DNA of 64,000 nt. Source: Dama dama. Its lineage: Eukaryota; Chordata; Mammalia; Artiodactyla; Cervidae. A program made the translations under genes and the position numbers. This document shows, in pieces, positions 12,301-24,357 of the stretch. Under the pieces are notes generated by a model that worked only from the letters and a program-made list of their open reading frames with translations, was not told the DNA's origin and did not search any database. Positions within the stretch are counted from its first letter, which is position 1, and every line of letters starts with the position of its first letter. The stretch lies in contig NW_026870963.1 of assembly GCF_033118175.1 (NCBI RefSeq), positions 930,001-994,000 of the forward strand. Direction: 5' to 3'.

Positions 12301-14982
12301 GTGTGAAAAATATGAAGAGCTTCAAAAGGTGTGAAAAACATGAGGAGCATGAAACGGTCTGAAAAACAGGAGGAGCATGATGCGGTGTTGAAAAACCTGA
12401 AGAGCATGAAACGGTGTGAAATATATGAAGAGCTTCAAAAGGTGTCAAAAATATGAGGAGCATGAAACGATCTGAAAAATAGGAGGAGCATGAAGCGGTG
12501 TTCAAAAACAAGAATTGCCTGAAAAGGTGTGAAAAATATGAAGAGATTCAAAAGGTGTCTAATATTTGAGGAGCATGAAACGGTCTGAAAAGTAGGAGGA
12601 GCATGAAGCAGTGTTGAAAAACATGAAGAGCCTGAAAAGGTATGAAATATATGAAGAGCTTAAAAAGGCGTGAAATGTATATGGAACCTGAAACGCTCTG
12701 AAAAACAGGTGGAGAATGAAGCGGTGTTGAAAAATATGAAGAGCCTGAAAAGTTGTGAAATATATGAAGAGCTTCAAAAGGTGTCAAAAATTTTAGGAGC
12801 ATGAAACGGTCTGAAAATTTGGAGGAGCATGAAGCAGTGTTGAAAAATATGAAGAGCCTGAAAAGGTGTGAAATATATGAAGATCTTTAAAAGGCGGGAA
12901 ATATATGAGGAACCTAAAACGCTCTGAGAAACAGGAGGAGAATGAATAGGTGTTGAAAAATATGAAGAGCCTGAAAAGGTGTGAAATATATGACGAGCTT
13001 AAAAAGGCGTGAAATATATGAGGAACCTGAAACTCTCTGAGAAACAGGAGGAGAATGAAGCGGTGTTGAAGAATATGAAGAGCCTGAAAAGGTGTTAACA
13101 ATATTAGGAGCCTGAAACGGTCTGAAAAATAGGAGGCGCATGAAGCGGTGTTGAAAAACTTGAAAAGCCTGAAAAGGTGTGAAAAACATGAAGAGCTTCA
13201 AAAAGTGTCAAAAATATGAGGAGCATGAAAGGGTCTGAAAAATAGGAGGAGCATGAAACGGTGTTGAAAAACATGAAGAGCCTGAAAAGAGTGAAATATA
13301 TGAAGAGCTTCAAAAGGTGTCAAAAATATGAGCAACATGAAACGGTCTGAAAAATAGGAGGAGCATGAAGTGGGGTTGAAAAACATGAAGAGCCTGAAAA
13401 GTTGTGTAATATATGAAGAGCTTGAAAAGATGTGAAAAATATGAGGAGAATGATACGGGCTAAAAAAAAGGAGGAGCATGAAGCGGTGTTGAAAAACTTG
13501 AAAAGCCTGAAAAGGTGTGAAAAACATGAAGAGCTTCAAAAGGTGTCAAAAATATGAGGAGCATGAAACGGCCTGAAAAATAGGAGGAGCATGAAGCGTT
13601 GTTCAAAAATATGAAGAGCCTGAAAAGGTGGGGAAAATATGAGGAGCATGATACGGTCTGAAAAATAGGTGGAGCATGAAGCGGTGTTCAAAAACATGAA
13701 GAGCCTGACAGGTGTGAAAAATATGAAGAGCTTCAAAGAGTGTGAAAAATATGAGGAGCATGAAACGGTCTGAAAAAAAGGAGAAACATGAAGCGGTGCT
13801 GAAAAACATGAAGAGCCCTAAAATGTGTGAAAAACATGAAGAGCTTCAAAAGGTGTCAAAAATATGAGGTGTATGAAACGGTCTTAAAAATAGAAGGAGC
13901 ATGAAACGGTGTTCAAAAATTTGAAGAGCCCGAAAAGGTGTGAAAAATATGAAGAGCTTCAAAAGGTGTCAAAAATATGAGGAGCATGAAACGGTCTGAA
14001 AAATAGGAGGAGCAAGAAGCGGTGTTGAAAAACATGAAGAGTCTGAAAAGGTGTGAAAAATATAAAGAGTTTCAAAATGTTTCAAAAATATGAGGAGCAT
14101 GAAACAGTCTGAAAAATAGGAGGTGCATGAAGCGGTGTTCAAAAACATGAAGAGCCTGAAAAGGTGTTAAATATATTAAGAGCTTCAAAATGTATCAAAT
14201 ATATGAGGAGCAGAAACGGTCTCAAAAATAGGAGGAGCATGAAGCGGTGCTGAAAAACATGAAGAGTCTGAAAAGGTATGAAAAATATGAAGAGCTTGAA
14301 AAAGTGTCAAAAATATGAGAGCATGAAACGGTCTGAAAAATAGGAGGAGCATGAAGCGGTGTTGAAAAACATGAAGAGCCTGAAAAGGTGTGAAATATAT
14401 GAAGAGCTTCAAAGGTGTCAAAAATTTTAGGGGCATGAAACGGTCTGAAAAACAGGAGGAGAATGAAGCGGTGTTGAAAAATATGAAGAGCCTGAAAAGG
14501 TGTGAAATATATGAAGAGCTTAAAAAGGCGTAAAATATATGAGGAACCTGAAACGCTCTGAGAAACAGGAGGAGAATGAAGCGGTGTTGAAAAATATGAA
14601 GAGCCTGAAAAGGTGTGAAATATATGACGAGCTTAAAAAGGCGTGAAATATATGAGGAACCTGAAAAGCTCTGAGAAACAGGAGGAGAATGAAGCGGTTT
14701 TGAAAAATATGAAGAGCCTTAAAAGGTGTTAACAATATTAGGAGCCTGAAATAGTCTGAAAAATAGGAGGCGCATGAAGCGGTGTTGAAAAACTTGAAAA
14801 GCCTGAAAAGGTGTGAAAAACATGAAGAGCTTCAAGAAGTGTCAAAAATATGAGGAGCATGAAACGGCCTGAAAAATAGGAGGAGAATGAAGCGGTGTTC
14901 AAAAATATGAAGAGTCTGAAAAGGTGGGGAAATTATGAGGAGCATGATACGGTCTGAAAAATAGGTGGAGCATGAAGCGGTG
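9377..14982 (+). repeat. Higher-order repeat domain I, copy 2 (short form, a-b-d)
   Basis: A 5,606-bp unit equal to the long unit minus 3,770 bp. It follows copy 1 positions 1 to about 3440 with one substitution noticed (C at 11886). It then continues as copy 1 from about 7280 onward. Markers lie at 9377, 11349 and 13687. The switch is bracketed by a P1-type base at 12818 and a P2-type base at 12888, so the crossover lies within about 70 bp. The long-form core is missing. Confidence 0.92.
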
Positions 14983-17900
14983 TTCAAAAACATGAAGAGC
15001 CTGACAGGTGTGAAAAATATGAAGAGCTTCAAAGAGTATGAAAAATATGAGGAGCATGAAACGGTCTGAAAAAAAGGAGAAGCATGAAGCGGTGCTCAAA
15101 AATATGAAGAGCCCTAAAAGGTGTGAAAAACATGAAGAGCTTCAAAAGGTGTCAAAAATATGAGGTGTATGAAACGGTCTTAAAAATAGAAGGAGCATGA
15201 AACGGTGTTCAAAAATTTGAAGAGCCCGAAAAGGTGTGAAAAATATGAAGAGCTTCAAAAGGTGTCAAAAATATGAGGAGCATGAAACGGTCTGAAAAAT
15301 AGGAGGAGCATGAAGCGGTGTTGAAAAACATGAAGAGTCTGAAAAGGTGTGAAAAATATAAAGAGTTTCAAAATGTTTCAAAAATATGAGGAGCATGAAA
15401 CAGTCTGAAAAATAGGAGGTGCATGAAGCGGTGTTCAAAAACATGAAGAGCCTGAAAAGGTGTTAAATATATTAAGAGCTTCAAAATGTATCAAATATAT
15501 GAGGAGCAGAAACGGTCTCAAAAATAGGAGGAAATGAAGCGGTGTTGAAAAGATGAAGAGCTTGAAAAGGTGTGAAATATATGAAGAGCTTCAAAACGTG
15601 TCAATAATATGAGGAGCATGAAACGGTCTGAAAAGCAGGAGTTCCATGAAACGGTGTTCAAAAACATGAAGACGCTGAAAAGGTGTGAAATATATGAAAA
15701 GCTTCAAAAGGTGTCATAATATGAGGAGCATGAAACAGTCTGAAAAATAGGAGGAGCATGATGCGGTTTTGAAAAACTTGAAGAGCATTAAAAGGTGTGA
15801 AAAATATGAAGAGCTTCAAAAGGTGTGAAAAACATGAGGAGCATGAAACGGTCTGAAAAACAGGAGGAGCATGATGCGGTGTTGAAAAACCTGAAGAGCA
15901 TGAAACGGTGTGAAATATATGAAGAGCTTCAAAAGGTGTCAAAAATATGAGGAGCATGAAACGATCTGAAAAATAGGAGGAGCATGAAGCGGTGTTCAAA
16001 AACAAGAATTGCCTGAAAAGGTGTGAAAAATATGAAGAGATTCAAAAGGTGTCTAACATTTGAGGAGCATGAAACGGTCTGAAATGTAGGAGGAGCATGA
16101 AGCAGTGTTGAAAAACATGAAGAGCCTGAAAAGGTATGAAATATATGAAGAGCTTAAAAAGGCGTGAAATGTATATGGAACCTGAAACGCTCTGAAAAAC
16201 AGGTGGAGAATGAAGCGGTGTTGAAAAATATGAAGAGCCTGAAAAGTTGTGAAATATATGAAGAGCTTCAAAAGGTGTCAAAAATTTTAGGAGCATGAAA
16301 CGGTCTGAAAAATTGGAGGAGCATGAAGCAGTGTTGAAAAATATGAAGAGCCTGAAAAGGTGTGAAATATATGAAGATCTTAAAAAGGCGGGAAATATAT
16401 GAGGAACCTAAAACGCTCTGAGAAACAGGAGGAGAATGAATAGGTGTTGAAAAATATGAAGAGCCTGAAAAGGTGTGAAATATATGACGAGCTTAAAAAG
16501 GCGTGAAATATATGAGGAACCTGAAACGCTCTGAGAAACAGGAGGAGAATGAAGCGGTGTTGAAAAATATGAAGAGCCTGAAAAGATGTGAAATATATGA
16601 CGAGCTTAAAAAGGTGTGAAATATATGAGGAACCTGAAAAGCCCTGAGAATCAGGAGGAGAATGAAGCGGTGTTGAAAAATATGAAGAGCCTGAAAAGGT
16701 GTTAACAATATTAGGAGCCTGAAAGAGTCTGAAAAATAGGAGGCGCATGAAGCGGTGTTGAAAAACTTGAAAAGCCTGAAAAGGTGTAAAAACATGAAGA
16801 TCTTCAAGAAGTGTCAAAAATATGAGGAGCATGAAACGGCCTGAAAAATAGGAGGAGAATGAAGCGGTGTTCAAAAATATGAAGAGTCTGAAAAGGTGGG
16901 GAAATTTTGAGGAGCATGATACGGTCTGAAAAATAGGTGGAGCATGAAGCAGTGTTCAAAAACATGAAGAGCCTGACAGGTGTGAAAAATATGAAGAGCT
17001 TCAAAGAGTATGAAATATATGAGGAGCATGAAACGGTCTGAAAAAAAGGAGAAGCATGAAGCGGTGCTCAAAAACATGAAGAGCCCTAAAAGTTGTGAAA
17101 AACATGAAGAGCTTCAAAAGGTGTCAAAAATATGAGGTGTATGAAACGGTCTTAAAAATAGAAGGAGCATGAAACGGTGTTCAAAAATATGAAGAGCCTG
17201 AAAAGGTGTGAAAAATATGAAGAGCTTCAAAAGGTGTCAAAAATATGAGGAGCATGAAACGGTCTGAAAAATAGGAGGAGCAAGAAGCGGTGTTGAAGAA
17301 CATGAAGAGTCTGAAAAGGTGTGAAAAATATAAAGAGTTTCAAAATGTTTCAAAAATATGAGGAGCATGAAACAGTCTGAAAAATAGGAGGTGCATGAAG
17401 CGGTGTTCAAAAACATGAAGAGCCTGAAAAGGTGTTAAATATATTAAGAGCTTCAAAATGTATCAAATATATGAGGAGCAGAAACGGTCTCAAAAATAGG
17501 AGGAAATGAAGCGGTGTTGAAAAGATGAACAGCTTGAAAAGGTGTGAAATATATGAAGAGCTTCAAAACGTGTCAATAATATGAGGAGCATGAAACGGTC
17601 TGAAAAGCAGGAGTTCCATGAAACGGTGTTCAAAAACATGAAGACGCTGAAAAGGTGTGAAATATATGAAGAGCTTCAAAAGGTGTCATAATATGAGGAG
17701 CATGAAACAGTCTGAAAAATAGGAGGAGCATGAAATGGTGTTGAAACATTGAAGAGCCTGAAAAGGTGTGAAAAATATGAAGAGCTTCAAAAGTTGTGGA
17801 AAATATGAAGATCTTCCAAACGTGTCAAAAATGAGAGGAGCATGAAACGGTCTGAAAAACAGGAGGAGCATGATGCGGTTTTGAAAAACTTGAAGAGCAT

Positions 17901-20900
17901 TAAAAGGTGTGAAAAATATGAAGAGCTTCAAAAGGTGTGAAAAACATGAGGAGCATGAAACGGTCTGAAAAACAGGAGGAGCATGATGCGGTGTTGAAAA
18001 ACCTGAAGAGCATGAAACGGTGTGAAATATATGAAGAGCTTCAAAAGGTGTCAAAAATATGAGGAGCATGAAACGATCTGAAAAATAGGAGGAGCATGAA
18101 GCGGTGTTCAAAAACAAGAATTGCCTGAAAAGGTGTGAAAAATATGAAGAGATTCAAAAGGTGTCTAATATTTGAGGAGCATGAAACGGTCTGAAAAGTA
18201 GGAGGAGCATGAAGCAGTGTTGAAAAACATGAAGAGCCTGAAAAGGTATGAAATATATGAAGAGCTTAAAAAGGCGTGAAATGTATATGGAACCTGAAAC
18301 GCTCTGAAAAACAGGTGGAGAATGAAGCGGTGTTGAAAAATATGAAGAGCCTGAAAAGTTGTGAAATATATGAAGAGCTTCAAAAGGTGTCAAAAATTTT
18401 AGGAGCATGAAACGGTCTGAAAATTTGGAGGAGCATGAAGCAGTGTTGAAAAATATGAAGAGCCTGAAAAGGTGTGAAATATATGAAGATCTTAAAAAGG
18501 CGGGAAATATATGAGGAACCTAAAACGCTCTGAGAAACAGGAGGAGAATGAATAGGTGTTGAAAAATATAAAGAGCCTGAAAAGGTGTGAAATATATGAC
18601 GAGCTTAAAAAGGCGTGAAATATATGAGGAACCTGAAACTCTCTGAGAAACAGGAGGAGAATGAAGCGGTGTTGAAGAATATGAAGAGCCTGAAAAAGTG
18701 TTAACAATATTAGGAGCCTGAAACGGTCTGAAAAATAGGAGGCACATGAAGCGGTGTTGAAAAACTTGAAAAGCCTGAAAAGGTGTGAAAAACATGAAGA
18801 GCTTCAAAACGTGTCAAAAATATGAGGAGCATGAAAGGGTCTGAAAAATAGGAGGAGCATGAAACGGTGTTGAAAAACATGAAGAGCCTGAAAAGAGTGA
18901 AATATATGAAGAGCTTCAAAAGGTGTCAAAAATATGAGCAACATGAAACGGTCTGAAAAATAGGAGGAGCATGAAGTGGGGTTGAAAAACATGAAGAGCC
19001 TGAAAAGTTGTGTAATATATGAAGAGCTTCAAAAGATGTGAAAAATATGAGGAGAATGATACGGGCTGAAAAAAAGGAGGAGCATGAAGCGGTGTTGAAA
19101 AACATGAACAGCCTGAAAAGGTGTGAAAAACATGAAGAGCTTCAAAAGGTGTCAAAAATATGAGGAGCATGAAACGGCCTGAAAAATAGGAGGAGCATGA
19201 AGTGGTGTTCAAAAATATGAAGAGCCTGAAAAGGTGGGGAAAATATGAGGAGCATGATACGGTCTGAAAAATAGGTGGAGCATGAAGCGGTGTTCAAAAA
19301 CATGAAGAGCCTGACAGGTGTAAAAAATATGAACAGCTTCAAAGAGTGTGAAAAATATGAGGAGCATGAAACGGTCTGAAAAAAAGGAGAAACATGAAGC
19401 GGTGCTGAAAAACATGAAGAGCCCTAAAATGTGTGAAAAACATGAAGAGCTTCAAAAGGTGTCAAAAATATGAGGTGTATGAAACGGTCTTAAAAATAGA
19501 AGGAGCATGAAACGGTGTTCAAAAATTTGAAGAGCCCGAAAAGGTGTGAAAAATATGAAGAGCTTCAAAAGGTGTCAAAAATATGAGGAGCATGAAACGG
19601 TCTGAAAAATAGGAGGAGCAAGAAGCGGTGTTGAAAAACATGAAGAGTCTGAAAAGGTGTGAAAAATATAAAGAGTTTCAAAATGTTTCAAAAATATGAG
19701 GAGCATGAAACAGTCTGAAAAATAGGAGGTGCATGAAGCGGTGTTCAAAAACATGAAGAGCCTGAAAAGGTGTTAAATATATTAAGAGCTTCAAAATGTA
19801 TCAAATATATGAGGAGCAGAAACGGTCTCAAAAATAGGAGGAGCATGAAGCGGTGTTGAAAAACATGAAGAGTCTGAAAAGGTATGAAAAATATGAAGAG
19901 CTTGAAAAAGTGTCAAAAATATGAGAGCATGAAACGGTCTGAAAAATAGGAGGAGCATGAAGCGGTGTTGAAAAACATGAAGAGCCTGAAAAGGTGTGAA
20001 ATATATGAAGAGCTTAAAAAGGCGAGAAATATATGAGGAACCTGAAACGCTCTGAAAAACAGGAGGAGAATGAAGCGGTGTTGAAAAATATGAAGAGCCT
20101 GAAAAGGTGTGAAATATATGAAGAGCTTCAAAAGGTGTCAAAAATTTTAGGGGCATGAAACGGTCTGAAAAATTGGAGGAGCATGAAGCGGTGTTGGAAA
20201 ATATGAAGAGCCTGAAAAGGTGTGAAATATATGAAGAGCTTAAAAAGGCGTGAAATATATGAGGAACCTGAAACGCTCTGAGAAACAGGAGGAGAATGAA
20301 GCGGTGTTGAAAAATATGAAGAGCCTGAAAAGGTGTGAAATATATGACGACCTTAAAAAGGCGTGAAATATATGAGGAACCTGAAAAGCTCTGAGAAACA
20401 GGAGGAGAATGAAGCGGTGTTGAAAAATATGAAGAGCCTGAAAAGGTGTTAACAATATTAGGAGCCTGAAACAGTCTGAAAAATAGGAGGCGCATGAAGC
20501 GGTGTTGAAAAACATGAAGAGCCTGAAAAGTTGTGAAAAATATGAAGAGCTTCAAAAGGTGTCAAAAATATGAGGAGCATGAAACGGTCTGAAAAATAGG
20601 AGGAGCATCATACGGTGTTCAAGTACATGAAGAGCCTGAAAAGGTGTGAAAAATATGAAGAGCTTCAAAAGTTGTCAAAAATATTAGGAGCATGAAACGG
20701 TCTGAAAAATAGGAGGAGCATGAAGCGGTGTTGAAAAAGATGAAGAGCTTGAAAAAGTGTGAAAAATATGAAGAGCTTGAAAGGTGTAAAAAATATGAGG
20801 AGCATGAAACTTTTTGAAAAATAGGAGGAGCATGAAACGGTGTTGAAAATATGAAGAGCCTTTAAAGGTGTGAAAAATCTGCAGAGCTTCAGAAAGTGTG

Positions 20901-23900
20901 AAAAATATGAGGAGCATGAAACGGTCTGAAAAATAAGGGGAGCATGAAGCGGTGTTGAAAAACATTAAGAGGCTGAAAACGTGTGACAAATATGAAGAGC
21001 CTTAAAAGGTGTCAAAAATATGAGGAGCTTAAAACGGTCTGAAAAATAGGAGGAGCATCATACGGTGTTCAAGAACATGAAGAGCCTGAAAAGGTGTTAA
21101 AAATATGAAGAGCTTCAAAAGGTGTCAAAAATATGAGGAGAATGAAAGGGTCTGAAAAATAGCAGGAGCATGAAGTGGTGTTGAAAAACATGAAGAGCCT
21201 GAAAAGGTGTGAAAAATATGAAGAACTTCAAAAGGTGTCAAAAATATGAGGGGCATGAAACGGTCTGAAAAATAGGAGGAGCATGAAGTGGTGTTGAAAA
21301 ACATGAGAGCCTGAGAAGGTGTGAAGTATATGAAGAGCTTTCAAAACTGTCAAAAATATGAGGAGCATGAAGCAATCTGAAAAATAGGAGGAGCTGAAGC
21401 GGTGTTAAAAATATGAAGAGCCTGAAAAGGTGTGAAATATATGAAGAATTTCCAAAACTGTCAAAAATATGAGGAGCATGAAGCAGTCTGAAAATAGGAA
21501 GAGCCGAAGGGGTGTTGAAAAACATGAAGAGCTTGAAAAGGTGTGAAACATATGAAGAGCATGAAAACGTGTCAAATATATGAGGAGCATGAAACGGTCT
21601 GAAAAATAGGAGGAGCATGAAGCGGTGTTGAAAAACATGAAGAGCCTGAAAACGTGTGAAAAATAAGAAGAGCTTCAAAAGATTTCAAAAATTTAGTAGA
21701 ATGAACCGGTCTGAAAAATTGGAGGAGCATGAAGCGCTCTGAAAAATAGGAGGACCCGAAGCGGTGTTGAAAAACATGAAGAGCCTGAAAAGGTGTGAAA
21801 ATATGAAGAGCTTCAAAAGGTGTCAAAAATATGAGGACAATGAAACGGTCTGAAAAATACGAGGAGCATGAAGCGGTGTTGAAAAGATGAAGAGCTTGAA
21901 AAGGTGTGAAAATATGAAGAGCTTCAAAAGGTGTCAAAAATATGAGGACAATGAAACGGTCTGAAAAATACGAGGAGCATGAAGCGGTGTTGAAAAGATG
22001 AAGAGCCTGAAAAGGTATGAAATATATGAAGAGATTAAAAAGGCGTGAAATGTATATGGAACCTGAAACGCTCTGAAAAACAGGTGGAGAATGAAGCGGT
22101 GTTGAAAAATATGAAGAGCCTGAAAAGTTGTGAAATATATGAAGAGCTTCAAAAGGTGTCAAAAATTTTAGGAGCATGAAACGGTCTGAAAAATTGGAGG
22201 AGCATGAAGCAGTGTTGAAAAATATGAAGAGCCTGAAAAGGTGTGAAATATATGAAGATCTTTAAAAGGCGGGAAATATATGAGGAACCTAAAACGCTCT
22301 GAGAAACAGGAGGAGAATGAATAGGTGTTGAAAAATATGAAGAGCCTGAAAAGGTGTGAAATATATGACGAGCTTAAAAAGGCGTGAAATATATGAGGAA
22401 CCTGAAACTCTCTGAGAAACAGGAGGAGAATGAAGCGGTGTTGAAGAATATGAAGAGCCTGAAAAGGTGTTAACAATATTAGGAGCCTGAAACGGTCTGA
22501 AAAATAGGAGGCGCATGAAGCGGTGTTGAAAAACTTGAAAAGCCTGAAAAGGTGTGAAAAACATGAAGAGCTTCAAAAAGTGTCAAAAATATGAGGAGCA
22601 TGAAAGGGTCTGAAAAATAGGAGGAGCATGAAACGGTGTTGAAAAACATGAAGAGCCTGAAAAGAGTGAAATATATGAAGAGCTTCAAAAGGTGTCAAAA
22701 ATATGAGCAACATGAAACGGTCTGAAAAATAGGAGGAGCATGAAGTGGGGTTGAAAAACATGAAGAGCCTGAAAAGTTGTGTAATATATGAAGAGCTTGA
22801 AAAGATGTGAAAAATATGAGGAGAATGATACGGGCTAAAAAAAAGGAGGAGCATGAAGCGGTGTTGAAAAACTTGAAAAGCCTGAAAAGGTGTGAAAAAC
22901 ATGAAGAGCTTCAAAAGGTGTCAAAAATATGAGGAGCATGAAACGGCCTGAAAAATAGGAGGAGCATGAAGCGTTGTTCAAAAATATGAAGAGCCTGAAA
23001 AGGTGGGGAAAATATGAGGAGCATGATACGGTCTGAAAAATAGGTGGAGCATGAAGCGGTGTTCAAAAACATGAAGAGCCTGACAGGTGTGAAAAATATG
23101 AAGAGCTTCAAAGAGTGTGAAAAATATGAGGAGCATGAAACGGTCTGAAAAAAAGGAGAAACATGAAGCGGTGCTGAAAAACATGAAGAGCCCTAAAATG
23201 TGTGAAAAACATGAAGAGCTTCAAAAGGTGTCAAAAATATGAGGTGTATGAAACGGTCTTAAAAATAGAAGGAGCATGAAACGGTGTTCAAAAATTTGAA
23301 GAGCCCGAAAAGGTGTGAAAAATATGAAGAGCTTCAAAAGGTGTCAAAAATATGAGGAGCATGAAACGGTCTGAAAAATAGGAGGAGCAAGAAGCGGTGT
23401 TGAAAAACATGAAGAGTCTGAAAAGGTGTGAAAAATATAAAGAGTTTCAAAATGTTTCAAAAATATGAGGAGCATGAAACAGTCTGAAAAATAGGAGGTG
23501 CATGAAGCGGTGTTCAAAAACATGAAGAGCCTGAAAAGGTGTTAAATATATTAAGAGCTTCAAAATGTATCAAATATATGAGGAGCAGAAACGGTCTCAA
23601 AAATAGGAGGAGCATGAAGCGGTGCTGAAAAACATGAAGAGTCTGAAAAGGTATGAAAAATATGAAGAGCTTGAAAAAGTGTCAAAAATATGAGAGCATG
23701 AAACGGTCTGAAAAATAGGAGGAGCATGAAGCGGTGTTGAAAAACATGAAGAGCCTGAAAAGGTGTGAAATATATGAAGAGCTTCAAAGGTGTCAAAAAT
23801 TTTAGGGGCATGAAACGGTCTGAAAAACAGGAGGAGAATGAAGCGGTGTTGAAAAATATGAAGAGCCTGAAAAGGTGTGAAATATATGAAGAGCTTAAAA

Positions 23901-24357
23901 AGGCGTAAAATATATGAGGAACCTGAAACGCTCTGAGAAACAGGAGGAGAATGAAGCGGTGTTGAAAAATATGAAGAGCCTGAAAAGGTGTGAAATATAT
24001 GACGAGCTTAAAAAGGCGTGAAATATATGAGGAACCTGAAAAGCTCTGAGAAACAGGAGGAGAATGAAGCGGTTTTGAAAAATATGAAGAGCCTTAAAAG
24101 GTGTTAACAATATTAGGAGCCTGAAATAGTCTGAAAAATAGGAGGCGCATGAAGCGGTGTTGAAAAACTTGAAAAGCCTGAAAAGGTGTGAAAAACATGA
24201 AGAGCTTCAAGAAGTGTCAAAAATATGAGGAGCATGAAACGGCCTGAAAAATAGGAGGAGAATGAAGCGGTGTTCAAAAATATGAAGAGTCTGAAAAGGT
24301 GGGGAAATTATGAGGAGCATGATACGGTCTGAAAAATAGGTGGAGCATGAAGCGGTG
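14983..24357 (+). repeat. Higher-order repeat domain I, copy 3 (long form, a-b-c-d)
   Basis: A 9,375-bp unit, colinear with copy 1 throughout and one base shorter because of a deletion near 21306 (ACATGAGAGCC for ACATGAAGAGCC). Markers lie at 14983, 16955, 19293 and 23062. A private G is at 17298. The core is present at 20513-21998. So few differences over 9.4 kb imply recent duplication or recent homogenisation. Confidence 0.93.
20513..21998 (+). repeat. Long-form-specific core of copy 3
   Basis: Counterpart of 5531-7017, one base shorter. It carries the ACGGTCTG form near 21596 where copy 1 has ACCGTCTG at 6615. The 111-bp tandem pair is conserved at its right end. It is absent from the neighbouring short copies. 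Confidence 0.82.
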
